From assembly GCF_025371035.1 (NCBI RefSeq), contig NZ_JANZXB010000002.1, positions 310,001-374,000 on the forward strand: 64,000 nucleotides of DNA. The letters run 5' to 3'. The stretch comes from Sphingomonas sp. LC-1. Lineage in GTDB: Bacteria; Pseudomonadota; Alphaproteobacteria; Sphingomonadales; Sphingomonadaceae. Shown here in pieces: positions 48,645-56,854 of the stretch (position 1 is the first letter of the stretch; every line of letters begins with the position of its first letter). Position numbers and translations under genes: made by a program. The notes below the pieces were generated by a model, which was not told the origin of the DNA, searched no databases, and saw nothing but the letters and a program-made list of their open reading frames with translations.

Positions 48645-49022
48645 TTACACCGGCATGCTCATGATGTCCTTATAGGCGGACAGGAGTTTGTTGCGGACCT
48701 GCAGCGTCGCTTCGAACCCGACCGATGCCTGCTGGCGGGCCATCATCACCTTAGCGATGTCGACCGTTTCGCCGCGTTCATAGCTTTCGGACAGGCGGGC
48801 GGCCTGTTGCTGGCCTTCGTTCACGCCCTTCAGCGCGGTTTCCAGCGTGTCGGCGAAGCTGTTCGCCGGGGCCGCCGGAGCTTGAGTCTGGGCGGCCTGT
48901 GCCGCCTGGTTGGCACCGGCCTGGCTTGCCGCCTTGAGCGCTTGATTGCGTTCCAGGATCTGGGCGCGAAGCGCCATCACCCGGTCGACGCTCATCGCGC
49001 CGCCGACACCGCCGACGCTCAT
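48645..49022 (-). CDS. fliE: Flagellar hook-basal body protein FliE
   Basis: Rod adaptor joining MS ring and rod. 125 residues from ATG 49022, which overlaps the activator stop (ATGA). ATG 48995 ([14 protein letters not shown]) is an alternative. The C-terminal region is FliE-like: [70 protein letters not shown]. It is the first structural gene of the fli operon. Confidence 0.94.
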   Translation of the reverse strand: MSVGGVGGAMSVDRVMALRAQILERNQALKAASQAGANQAAQAAQTQAPAAPANSFADTLETALKGVNEGQQQAARLSESYERGETVDIAKVMMARQQASVGFEATLQVRNKLLSAYKDIMSMPV

Positions 49023-50302
49023 GCCATCACGGCCCGGCTAGACGGGCGGATGATCTCTTCACCCTGCTCGCGCGCCTTGGCCAGGCGATAGCGCAGCGTG
49101 CGCTCCGAAATGCCCAGGCGCTTGGCGGTTTCCAAACGATTGCCGCCACAGGCCGCCAGCATCTCGCGGATCGCGGCGAATTCGCTCATCTGTACGACCT
49201 TACCCAGCGTCGCTTCCGCGGTCGTCACGGTCAGCGGCGTGTCATCGGTGTCGTTTGCGACCATCGGGCGGTCGAACACGATATGATCGGGTTCGATGGT
49301 CGCGCCACCCGCAAAGAGCAGGGCGCGCTGGATCACATTTTCCAGCTCGCGGACATTGCCGGGCCAGTTGTGCATCGACAGCTTTTCGATCGTGGCCATG
49401 CTGGGCCACGGCATCACGGTGCGACCGGCGGCGTGGCGCAGGATCATCGTCGCGGCCAGCGCGGGAATGTCCATGCGACGCTCGGCCAGCGGCTTGGTGG
49501 TCAGCGGGAAGACCGACAGGCGATAGTAAAGGTCGGCGCGGAACCGGCCTGCCGCCACTTCGGCCTGGAGATCGCGATTGGCGCAGGCGATGACGCGGAC
49601 ATCGACCGATTGCGGCATCGACGCGCCGAGCGGGATCACCTCGCGCTCCTGGAGCACGCGGAGCAGCTTGGCCTGGAGCTGGAGCGGCATCTCGGCGATC
49701 TCGTCGAGCAGCAGGGTGCCGCCGTCCGCCGCGCGGAAGAAACCTTCGCCAGCCTGGGCCGCACCGGTGAACGCGCCCTTCTGATGGCCGAACAGCAAGG
49801 CCTCCAGCATCGATTCGGGCAGCGCGGCGCAGTTGATCGCGACGAACGGCTTGGTGGCGCGGGTGGACTGCGCATGGATGGCGCGGGCCAGCACTTCCTT
49901 GCCGGTGCCGGTCGGACCGTTGATCAGGACGGTGATGTCCGACTGCGCGACACGCTCGGCCAGGGTGAACAGCGCCAGGCTCTCGGGATCGGCGGCGGTC
50001 GGCATTTCCGGCCCGGCGACCAGCGCCCGGACGAAGCTGTTGCCGACACCGGCCTCGCTGGCGGGATAGATGACGGTCGTCGGGCGGCCATCGGCCATCG
50101 GGATGATGGCGGGCTCTGCCCCGTCGCCGACGATCACGGTGCGTGTCGGGTGCGTGACCGCGTCTTCCGGCGTCACCAGGAACATGTCCCCGGCCTGCGG
50201 TGCGGCACCCGGTTCGGCAATCGCCAGACCCTGGGCACGAAGCGCCGAGATCAGCGCATATTTCTGCTTAACCAGGGCAGGAGAGGGAAGAATCGACGGC
50301 AT
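49019..50302 (-). CDS. Sigma-54-dependent flagellar activator (FlbD/FleQ-like)
   Basis: Bacterial enhancer-binding protein of the flagellar cascade. 427 residues from ATG 50302 with AAAGGAC upstream. The N-terminal about 105 residues lack a recognisable phospho-receiver. The AAA+ domain has Walker A GPTGTGKE at 129-136, the sigma-54-contact loop GAFTGA at 176-181 (preceded by LLFGHQK, where ELFGHEK is usual) and Walker [14 protein letters not shown] Fis-type helix-turn-helix is at the C-terminus ([25 protein letters not shown]). It overlaps fliE by four bases, so the regulator is translationally linked to the operon. Confidence 0.92.
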   Translation of the reverse strand: MPSILPSPALVKQKYALISALRAQGLAIAEPGAAPQAGDMFLVTPEDAVTHPTRTVIVGDGAEPAIIPMADGRPTTVIYPASEAGVGNSFVRALVAGPEMPTAADPESLALFTLAERVAQSDITVLINGPTGTGKEVLARAIHAQSTRATKPFVAINCAALPESMLEALLFGHQKGAFTGAAQAGEGFFRAADGGTLLLDEIAEMPLQLQAKLLRVLQEREVIPLGASMPQSVDVRVIACANRDLQAEVAAGRFRADLYYRLSVFPLTTKPLAERRMDIPALAATMILRHAAGRTVMPWPSMATIEKLSMHNWPGNVRELENVIQRALLFAGGATIEPDHIVFDRPMVANDTDDTPLTVTTAEATLGKVVQMSEFAAIREMLAACGGNRLETAKRLGISERTLRYRLAKAREQGEEIIRPSSRAVMA

Positions 50303-50363
50303 CGGCTGACAAGTCCTTTCGTGACTCGTCAATGCGGCCTCTTTGGTAAAACCGCGGTTAATT

Positions 50364-50496
50364 CGGCAACGGCACCGGCAACTTTTTTCCGGGCGCAGGC
50401 GGGCGCGGGCGCCCGCGCCCGCGCCGCCACGGGCCCGCGCGCCCGCCCGCTCGCGAAACGGCAAAACCGGCAAAACTTTAGGGCAGATATTTGCCG
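50364..50496. promoter_or_regulatory. CGGCAA hexamer array between the activator gene and flagellin 1
   Basis: CGGCAA at 50364-50369, 50376-50381, 50459-50464 and 50468-50473, and its inverse TTGCCG at 50491-50496. The block also contains a 53-bp tract (50398-50450) with only one A/T base and a perfect palindrome GGGCGCGGGCGCCCGCGCCC at 50401-50420. Interpretation: candidate binding sites of the sigma-54 activator, as at 57891 and 60433. GGGCAGATATTTGC at 50481-50494 has GG-N10-GC spacing but a poor -24 box, so a sigma-54 promoter here is only possible. Confidence 0.5.
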
Positions 50497-50505
50497 GTCG
50501 GCGGC

Positions 50506-50532
50506 TAAAACCTGCCGGAATGCGGCCGTTCT
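50506..50532 (+). promoter_or_regulatory. Sigma-28 (FliA) promoter of flagellin 1
   Basis: TAAA (50506-50509), 15-bp spacer, GCCGTTCT (50525-50532), ending about 67 bp before the flagellin start. It matches the four-member TAAA-N15-GCCGTT set in this window. Confidence 0.82.
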
Positions 50533-50599
50533 CCACTTCGACGGCTCGACGGTCCCAGGGGACAGCGAGGGACCCGTCGAGCTACTCGGAGGAAGAACG

Positions 50600-51451
50600 A
50601 TGACTGTTATTGCGACGAACGTGAATGCGATGCGTGCCAGCTCCGCCGGTGCCCTGGCCCAGAATGCGCTGAGCACCTCGATGCAGCGCCTGTCGAGCGG
50701 CAAGCGTATCAACTCGGCAGCCGACGACTCGGCGGGCCTCGCGATTTCCTCGTCGATGACGGCCCAGATCCGCGGCATGGCGCAGGGTGTCCGCAACGCC
50801 AATGACGGCATCTCGATGGCCCAGACGGCCGAAGGCGCGATGGACGAAGTCAACAACATGCTGCAGCGGATGCGCGAACTGAAGGTCCAGTCGACCAACG
50901 GCACCTATTCGACCTCCGACACCGACAACATCAAAAACGAGCAGCTGGCGCTAGCCAATCAGATCAACAGCGTGCTGGGCAACACCAAGTTCAACAACAA
51001 GGGCCTGTTTGACGCCGACGCTGGGGCGACCGGTTTCAAAATCCAGACCGGTGCGGGTGCCAACGATACGGTCACAATGAAGTCGACCGATTTCACCGGT
51101 GGCACGAACGGCAACGCCGCGATGAAGGCGGTTACCGGTGGTGCCGGTGGCACCGCGCCAACGGCCACCTCGGTCGGGGATGTGACGCTCGACCAGTATG
51201 ACTCGGCGATCAGCGCAGTGGCGACGGCCCGCGCCAGCCTGGGTGCGACGCAGAACCAGCTTCAGTCGGCGGTCAACAACACGACCTCGACCATGACCAA
51301 CCTGTCGGAAGCCAAGAGCCGCATCGAGGACACGGACTTCTCGGCCGAAACCACCGCGCTCGCCAAGGCGCAGATCCTGAGCCAGGCGTCGACCGCGATG
51401 CTGAGCCAGGCCAACCAGTCGCAGCAGGGCGTGCTCAAGCTGCTCGGCTAA
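50600..51451 (+). CDS. fliC: Flagellin (first paralogue)
   Basis: Filament subunit. 283 residues from ATG 50600 with GGAGG 7-11 bp upstream. N-terminal D0/D1: [22 protein letters not shown], then [38 protein letters not shown]-terminal D0/D1: [44 protein letters not shown]. It is a short flagellin with a small variable middle (about 120-190) and no large D2/D3 domains. The second paralogue lies 200 bp downstream. A sigma-28 promoter precedes it and two hairpins follow. Confidence 0.96.
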   Translation: MTVIATNVNAMRASSAGALAQNALSTSMQRLSSGKRINSAADDSAGLAISSSMTAQIRGMAQGVRNANDGISMAQTAEGAMDEVNNMLQRMRELKVQSTNGTYSTSDTDNIKNEQLALANQINSVLGNTKFNNKGLFDADAGATGFKIQTGAGANDTVTMKSTDFTGGTNGNAAMKAVTGGAGGTAPTATSVGDVTLDQYDSAISAVATARASLGATQNQLQSAVNNTTSTMTNLSEAKSRIEDTDFSAETTALAKAQILSQASTAMLSQANQSQQGVLKLLG

Positions 51452-51458
51452 TCCCCGG

Positions 51459-51487
51459 ATCGGGGGTTGATCCCCTGAACCCCCGAT
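51459..51487 (+). terminator. Hairpin after flagellin 1, first of two
   Basis: ATCGGGGGTT and AACCCCCGAT form a perfect 10-bp stem around GATCCCCTG, seven bases after the stop. No T run follows, so a role in mRNA 3'-end protection is as likely as termination. Confidence 0.65.
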
Positions 51488-51494
51488 AACTGTT

Positions 51495-51523
51495 CCCCTG
51501 CCATTTCAAAGAGATGGCAGGGG
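51495..51523 (+). terminator. Hairpin after flagellin 1, second of two
   Basis: CCCCTGCCAT and ATGGCAGGGG form a perfect 10-bp stem around TTCAAAGAG. It is followed by GCAGTCAAAAAG, not a T tract. Confidence 0.6.
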
Positions 51524-51561
51524 GCAGTCAAAAAGAATCGTCGCCCGCTGCACTTTTTTCC

Positions 51562-51588
51562 TAAAGTGCGGCGAAAGGCGGCCGTTTT
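51562..51588 (+). promoter_or_regulatory. Sigma-28 (FliA) promoter of flagellin 2
   Basis: TAAA (51562-51565), 15-bp spacer, GCCGTTTT (51581-51588), ending about 63 bp before the start. Both flagellin promoters are preceded by a T6CC stretch. Confidence 0.82.
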
Positions 51589-51651
51589 CCGTTGTGGCAG
51601 CTCGACCTTCGCCTTGGGGGCGGCGGAGAGCTCCAGCTTTGGAGAACAACC

Positions 51652-52488
51652 ATGACGGTGATCGCCACCAATATCTCGGCCTTACGCGCCGCCAATGCGT
51701 CGATAGCAGCCCAGACCGGGCTGGATGTTTCGATGAACCGCCTTTCGACGGGCAAGCGGATCAATTCCGCCATGGACGACGCGGCCGGGCTGGCCATCAC
51801 CTCCTCGATGACCGCACAGGTCCGGGGCATGAATCAGGGCGTTCGCAACGCCAATGACGGCATCTCGATGGCGCAGACGGCCGAAGGCGCGCTCCAGGAA
51901 GTCAGCAACATGCTGCAGCGGATGCGCGAACTGGCGGTGCAGAAGGCCAACGCGACCTATTCGTCGCAGGACAAGACCAGCATCACCGTCGAGCAAGACG
52001 CCCTGTCCGCGCAGATTTCGACCATCCTGACCAACACCACGTTCAACGGCCAGAAGCTGTTCGACGGCACCGCGGGCAATTCCGGGGAGGTGCAGATCCA
52101 GGCGGGCGCCTATTCCACGGACGCCTTGACCATGACGTTCGGCAATCTGAAGACCGACTCGACCCTGACCACGATCATCGATTTCACCAACCAGAAGCTG
52201 CAATCGACGACGCCGCCCACACTCGAGGATTTCGATACGGCGATCGCCAAAGTGGCGAATTTCCGGTCGGGCCTGGGCGCGGTGCAGAACCGTCTTCAGT
52301 CGGCAATCAACAATCTGACGTCGAACGCCACCAATCTTTCGGCCGCGCGCAGCCGCATCGAGGATACCGATTTCTCGGCGGAAACGACCGCGCTCGCCAA
52401 GGCGCAGATCCTCAGCCAGGCGTCGACCGCCATGCTGAGCCAGGCCAACCAGTCGCAGCAAGGCGTGCTCAAGCTGCTCGGACAGTAA
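51652..52488 (+). CDS. fliC: Flagellin (second paralogue)
   Basis: 278 residues from ATG 51652 with GGAGAA upstream. The N- and C-terminal about 90 residues are close to the first flagellin ([47 protein letters not shown]...LLGQ). The central region (about 115-195, [13 protein letters not shown]-like then ...[10 protein letters not shown]) differs. It has its own sigma-28 promoter. This is consistent with two-flagellin filaments or differential expression. Confidence 0.96.
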   Translation: MTVIATNISALRAANASIAAQTGLDVSMNRLSTGKRINSAMDDAAGLAITSSMTAQVRGMNQGVRNANDGISMAQTAEGALQEVSNMLQRMRELAVQKANATYSSQDKTSITVEQDALSAQISTILTNTTFNGQKLFDGTAGNSGEVQIQAGAYSTDALTMTFGNLKTDSTLTTIIDFTNQKLQSTTPPTLEDFDTAIAKVANFRSGLGAVQNRLQSAINNLTSNATNLSAARSRIEDTDFSAETTALAKAQILSQASTAMLSQANQSQQGVLKLLGQ

Positions 52489-52579
52489 CACCGGTTTCCT
52501 GAGCGCCCTGGCACCGCGCCCCCACTCGGGTGCCGGGGCCAACCGGCTGCGCCTTCGCGCGCGGCACGGTTTGCAGGAA

Positions 52580-52611
52580 AAACCCCGGCGGTCTTCGGAC
52601 CGCCGGGGTTT
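52580..52611. terminator. Bidirectional terminator between flagellin 2 and the LolC-like gene
   Basis: AAACCCCGGCGGTC and GACCGCCGGGGTTT form a perfect 14-bp stem on a TTCG tetraloop (52594-52597). The flanking A run gives a T tract when read on the minus strand, so it should stop both converging transcripts. Confidence 0.85.
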
Positions 52612-52632
52612 ACTTGCATGCGGCGAACATGA

Positions 52633-53862
52633 TCATTCGCCGCGCAGGACCAGGGCGGGCGACACACGCGCCGCCCGACGGGCCGGGTAGAGGCTGGCCA
52701 GCACAGCGCCCGCCAGCACGACGACCGCGATGATCGCCACCTCATGGGCGGCGATGCCGATCGGCAGGGACAGGAAAACGTCCAGATCCGCCTCCCGCGA
52801 CGGCGCGATCCACAGCGCCAGCGCGGTGATATGGGCGCGCTGGGTCAGGACGCCGCCGGCAAAGGCCAGCCCCGCCGACGCGCCGATCGTCGCGATCACC
52901 GTGCCCACCGTCGTGAAGATGCGCGCGATGCTCCGCGCCGACACGCCCATGCTGCGCAACACCGCGATCTCGCGCCGCTTCGATCGGGCGAGCAACGTCA
53001 TCGACGACAGGATGTTGAACAGCGCGACCAGCGTGACCAGGCCGACCGCGATGCTCATGCCGAGCTTCTCCATCGCCAGCGCGGACAGCAGGGCGCGATT
53101 GCTCTGGGTCCAGCTGGTGATGCGATAAGCGGGGCCCAGCCGTTCGCGAATTTCGCCCGCCACCCGCGCTTCGTCGGCGGGGCGGGCCAGGGCCACGGCG
53201 ACGCGGCGGGTCACCGCGGCCGATTCGCTCAGGACCGGCAATCCTTCGACCGGGCCGATCGCGACCGGCGGCTGACCCCCCGACGCCTCGTCGTCATGAT
53301 ATAGTCCGGCGACCCGTGCGTCGAAGAGCTGCAGCGCGACCGCCTTGTCCGGCGCGACCTCCACCCGCCCGATCGCGACCGGCATGCCGGGGAGCAGCCC
53401 CAGTTGCAGCGCCGCATTCTCACCCGCCACGATGCTGTCGGGGAAATCGGGACGGCGCCCCATCGCCAAGTGCGCCAGCACGGGATGGCGCGCGAGGCCA
53501 TCGGGATAGAGGCCCTGCAAGCGAATCGGGCTGACCCGCCCATCGATGCTGAGCGCGGCGGTCATCTCGCGCAGCGGTTCCGCGCGGGCGACGCCGGGCA
53601 GGCGGGCGATAATGGCGGCGACCCGCGCCTCGTCCATCCGTTGATGCGCGGCGGCGGTGATGCTGAGATGCCCGTCGATCGGTGCGACGCTGCTGGCCAG
53701 CTTGGCCTGTGCGCCGTTCATGACGGCGATGACCAACACCAGCGACGCAACGCCGATCGCGACGCCGATGCAACCGATCGCGCCCACCAGCAGGACCAGC
53801 CGCCCACCGGCGCCGGGCCAGAGATAGCGTGCGATCAGTCGACGTTCGTAGGTCGCGAACAT
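52633..53862 (-). CDS. LolC/LolE-family ABC permease (single gene, no lolD seen)
   Basis: 409 residues with the FtsX/LolC layout. N-terminal TM helix near 21-48 (RLVLLVGAIGCIGVAIGVASLVLVIAVM with MNGAQAKL after it), a large periplasmic domain (about 55-270) and three C-terminal TM helices. Motifs near IVVGLVTLVALFNILSSMTLLARSKRREIAVLRSMGVSARSIARIF match LolC/E. The family extracts lipoproteins from the inner membrane and needs the ATPase LolD, which is not in this window. It lies between the flagellin and fliA genes. Confidence 0.82.
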   Translation of the reverse strand: MFATYERRLIARYLWPGAGGRLVLLVGAIGCIGVAIGVASLVLVIAVMNGAQAKLASSVAPIDGHLSITAAAHQRMDEARVAAIIARLPGVARAEPLREMTAALSIDGRVSPIRLQGLYPDGLARHPVLAHLAMGRRPDFPDSIVAGENAALQLGLLPGMPVAIGRVEVAPDKAVALQLFDARVAGLYHDDEASGGQPPVAIGPVEGLPVLSESAAVTRRVAVALARPADEARVAGEIRERLGPAYRITSWTQSNRALLSALAMEKLGMSIAVGLVTLVALFNILSSMTLLARSKRREIAVLRSMGVSARSIARIFTTVGTVIATIGASAGLAFAGGVLTQRAHITALALWIAPSREADLDVFLSLPIGIAAHEVAIIAVVVLAGAVLASLYPARRAARVSPALVLRGE

Positions 53863-53887
53863 GCTCTTCCCCCGGATTCGGGAGAAG

Positions 53888-53914
53888 GCTTAGGCGCAAG
53901 GTCGTGCGCCGTTA
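53888..53914 (-). promoter_or_regulatory. Weak sigma-28-like candidate upstream of the LolC-like gene
   Basis: Read on the minus strand: TAAC, 15-bp spacer, GCCTAAGC, about 25 bp before the ATG. It resembles the FliA promoters elsewhere in the window but with GCCT instead of GCCG. It also contains a short GGCGCA...TGCGCC hairpin, so it may be a structure and not a promoter. Confidence 0.25.
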
Positions 53915-53926
53915 AAGCAAAATCAT

Positions 53927-53958
53927 GGCGCGGGCGGGGTGGCGAGCCCCGCCGCGCC
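53927..53958 (-). terminator. GC hairpin just downstream of fliA
   Basis: GGCGCGGGCGGGG and CCCCGCCGCGCC pair with one bulged base. Read on the minus strand the stem is followed by ATGATTTTG, a weak T tract. It possibly separates fliA from the LolC-like gene. Confidence 0.5.
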
Positions 53959-53963
53959 GGGCC

Positions 53964-54773
53964 TCACGCCTGTTCGGCGAGCGCCTTTTTCAGCTTGGCA
54001 TGCGCAGCGCTCTTGATCTGGCAGACGCGCGCGGCGCCGACGTTCAGCACCTGGCCGATTTCCTCGAGGTTGAGTTCCTCGACATAATAAAGCTGGATCA
54101 CCATCGCCTCGCGCTCGGGCAGGGCGGAGATGGCGGCGATCAACGCCTCGCGAAGGTCGCTTTCGGCCAGTTGCTCAAAGGCATCGGGGGTGTCGTCGGC
54201 GAACCAGGGCAGATCGTCCGAATAGACATCGTCGATCGCCTCCATCCGCACCGCTTCGGCCGTCTTGTATTCGGTGCGGAGACGGTCGACCGGCACGCCC
54301 AGCTTCTGCGCCACCGCCTCGTCGGTTGGAGCCTGGCCGTTCGACTGGGCCAGCGCGGCGACCGCCTTGGCATAGTCGCGGCGGCGGCGCATCGCGCCGC
54401 GCGTCGTGGTGGCCTGGCGCCGCAGTTCGTCGATCATCGCGCCGCGCAGCCGCGCCCGCAGATAATGGACGAACTCGACGCCGCGCTCCTCGAACGAGGT
54501 GGTGGCCTCGACCAGCGCGACCAGCCCGACCTGAACCAGATCCTCGATCTCGACCAGGTTCGACATCGATCCGTGGACATGCCACGCGATGCGTCGGACC
54601 AGCGGCAGGTGCTGGCGGATCAGCGCGCTGGTGTCGCGGCCGGTCCCGCGCGCGGCGGGGCGATAGGTGAGGGGCTGGTCCGCCAGCGTCGGGTTGACGA
54701 GCGCGGGGTCGAAGCTGACCGGGTTGACCGGCTGGGCATTCATGAAAGCGCCGCTGAGAGGGTGCGAGGTCAT
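53964..54773 (-). CDS. fliA: RNA polymerase sigma-28 factor FliA
   Basis: Alternative sigma factor for late flagellar genes. 269 residues from ATG 54773, which overlaps the flhA stop (ATGA); ATG 54743 (MNAQPVNP) is an alternative. Region 2: LVEIEDLVQVGLVALVEATTSFEERGVEFVHYLRARLRGAMIDELRR. Region 3: APTDEAVAQKLGVPVDRLRTEY. Region 4: LPEREAMVIQLYYVEELNLEEIGQVLNVGAARVCQIKSAAHAKLKKAL. The TAAA-N15-GCCG promoters in the window are its expected targets. Confidence 0.95.
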   Translation of the reverse strand: MTSHPLSGAFMNAQPVNPVSFDPALVNPTLADQPLTYRPAARGTGRDTSALIRQHLPLVRRIAWHVHGSMSNLVEIEDLVQVGLVALVEATTSFEERGVEFVHYLRARLRGAMIDELRRQATTTRGAMRRRRDYAKAVAALAQSNGQAPTDEAVAQKLGVPVDRLRTEYKTAEAVRMEAIDDVYSDDLPWFADDTPDAFEQLAESDLREALIAAISALPEREAMVIQLYYVEELNLEEIGQVLNVGAARVCQIKSAAHAKLKKALAEQA

Positions 54774-56851
54774 GCAGCAATCGCCTGTTGCTGGGAGTGA
54801 TGGGGGGTGCCGATGACGGCGACGACTTCGACCGGCTTGTCTTCCGGTACTTCGAAGAAGGAGAGGACGGGCACGTCGGGCAGGCAGGTGCGGAGCAGCT
54901 TGCGCATGGCCAGACGCACGCCGGGCTGGACGACGAGGGCAAAGGGCTTGGCCTCGGCGATCAGCGGCTGGGCGGCCTGGGTCAGCGCGGTGGTGATGCG
55001 CTGGCCCAGATCGGGTTCGATGACATGGCGGCGCGACACGTCGGCGCGCATCGCCTGGCCCAGCAGCCCTTCGAGCTGTCCGTCCAGGGTCATGACGCGC
55101 AACGGCTCGCGAACGCCGCACAGCTTCTGGATGATCAGCGCGCCCAGGCTGGGACGGATCATCTCGATAATCTCTTCGGCATCGACCGTCCGCTGCGCGG
55201 CGACCGCGACCGCGCTGGCGATCCGGCGGAACTCCTTGAGGGAGATATTCTCCGCCAGCAGGCCCTTCAGCACCTGGGTCAGCGTGGTCAGCGGCAGCGG
55301 CGTCGGGCAGAGCGAGGCGGCCAGTTGCGCCGCGCGCTCCTTCAGCCCGTCGAGCAGCGCCTGCACCTCGTCGGGGCCGAGCAGTTCGGACGCGTTGGAG
55401 CCCAGGACATGGTTGAGATGCGTCGCCATCACCGTGCCCGGATCGACCACGAGATAACCCATGCCGGTGGCGGCATCGGCGTCGCCCTTCATGATCCAGG
55501 TGGCGGGCAGGCCGAAGGTCGGGTCCTTGACCGGCTTGCCGTTCAGCGTGCCGAACGCCTGGCCGGTGTCGAGCGCCAGCATCTCGTCGGGCGACACCTG
55601 GTCCTCGGCGGCGACCACGCCGTTGATGAGGATGCGATAGCTATAGGGTGCCAGGCTGATGTCGTCGCGGACCCGCGCCTGCGGCACGACGAAGCCCAGG
55701 TCCTTGGACAGCTGGCGCCGGACGCCGGTGATGCGCGCCATCAACGGGGCACCGCGACGCTCGTCGACCAGCGGGACCAGGCCGTAACCGATGTCGATAT
55801 GCACCTGCATCCCGTCGGTCACGTCTTCCCAGGCGATGCGCGACGGGTCGACCGGCTCGGCCACGGGGGCGGGCGCGGTGACGACCGGGCGCTTCTCGAT
55901 CTGGCGCAGCTTCCATGCGGTGAAGCCGGCGATGGCGGCGGCGGGCAGCAGGATGAGGTGCGGCATGCCGGGCAGCACGCCCAGCAGGCCCAGGATCACC
56001 GCGACCGGCAGCCATGTCTTGGACGCACCGAACTGCGAGCCGATCTGGCCGGCCAGATCCTTGTCGGACGAGACGCGCGTCACGATGGCGGCGGCGGCGA
56101 TCGACAGCATCAGCGAGGGCAGCTGCGCGACCAGCGCGTCGCCGATGGCGAGCAGGATATAGGTCTTGGCGGCGTCGCCGACGCCCATGCCATGGCTGAC
56201 CGGGCCCAGGATCAGGCCGCCGATCACATTGGCCGCCAGGATGAGCATCGCGGCGACCGCGTCGCCCTTCACGAACTTGGACGAACCGTCCATCGAGCCG
56301 TAGAAATCGGCCTCGGTCGACACTTCCAGACGGCGGGCCTTGGCCTGGTCCGGGGTGATGAGACCGGCGTTCAGGTCGGCGTCGATCGCCATCTGCTTGC
56401 CGGGCAGCGCGTCGAGGGTGAAGCGCGCCGACACTTCCGACACACGGCCCGCGCCCTTCGTCACGACGATCAGGTTGATGATCATCAGGATCGCGAAGAC
56501 GAAGAGACCGACGACATAGTCGCCGCCGATCAGGAAGGTGCCGAACGCCTCGATGACGTGACCCGCCGCGCTCTCGCCCTCATGGCCGTGCACCAGCACA
56601 ATGCGGGTCGAGGCGACGTTCAGGCCCAGACGGAACAGCGTCGCGAAGAGCAGGACGGTCGGAAAGGCCGAGAAGTCGAGCGGCTTTTCGGCGTTCAGCG
56701 CGACCATCAGCACGGCCAGGCTGATCGCGATGTTCGCCACGAAGAAGATGTCGAGCAACGCCGGCGGGATCGGCACGACCATCACGAGGACGAGCAACAG
56801 GATCGCGGCGGGCAGGGCCATGGTGCGGCCGCTGGAGAGGAACTTGCCCAT
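54770..56851 (-). CDS. flhA: Flagellar export gate protein FlhA
   Basis: Largest export-gate component. 693 residues. About eight N-terminal TM helices (first near 11-35) are followed by the FHIPEP region with PTVLLFATLFRLGLNVASTRIVL. KGDAVAAMLILAANVIGGLILG and the linker lead to a large cytoplasmic domain (VTDGMQVHIDIGYGLVPLVDERRGAPLMARITGVRRQLSKDLGFVVPQARVRDD). The C-terminus ends ...SQQQAIAA. It overlaps fliA by four bases and follows the transglycosylase with two bases between ATG and its stop. There is no flhF or flhG next to it. Confidence 0.96.
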   Translation of the reverse strand: MGKFLSSGRTMALPAAILLLVLVMVVPIPPALLDIFFVANIAISLAVLMVALNAEKPLDFSAFPTVLLFATLFRLGLNVASTRIVLVHGHEGESAAGHVIEAFGTFLIGGDYVVGLFVFAILMIINLIVVTKGAGRVSEVSARFTLDALPGKQMAIDADLNAGLITPDQAKARRLEVSTEADFYGSMDGSSKFVKGDAVAAMLILAANVIGGLILGPVSHGMGVGDAAKTYILLAIGDALVAQLPSLMLSIAAAAIVTRVSSDKDLAGQIGSQFGASKTWLPVAVILGLLGVLPGMPHLILLPAAAIAGFTAWKLRQIEKRPVVTAPAPVAEPVDPSRIAWEDVTDGMQVHIDIGYGLVPLVDERRGAPLMARITGVRRQLSKDLGFVVPQARVRDDISLAPYSYRILINGVVAAEDQVSPDEMLALDTGQAFGTLNGKPVKDPTFGLPATWIMKGDADAATGMGYLVVDPGTVMATHLNHVLGSNASELLGPDEVQALLDGLKERAAQLAASLCPTPLPLTTLTQVLKGLLAENISLKEFRRIASAVAVAAQRTVDAEEIIEMIRPSLGALIIQKLCGVREPLRVMTLDGQLEGLLGQAMRADVSRRHVIEPDLGQRITTALTQAAQPLIAEAKPFALVVQPGVRLAMRKLLRTCLPDVPVLSFFEVPEDKPVEVVAVIGTPHHSQQQAIAA

Positions 56852-56854
56852 CTA

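Noticed and set aside
50481-50494. Possible sigma-54 promoter for flagellin 1 (GG-N10-GC)
   Set aside because: -12 box fits but the -24 box has little match; the sigma-28 promoter downstream is a better explanation.
53888-53914. Calling the LolC-like gene a flagellar gene from the sigma-28-like element alone
   Set aside because: The -10 box is poor (GCCT) and a hairpin overlaps it; kept only as a low-confidence candidate.
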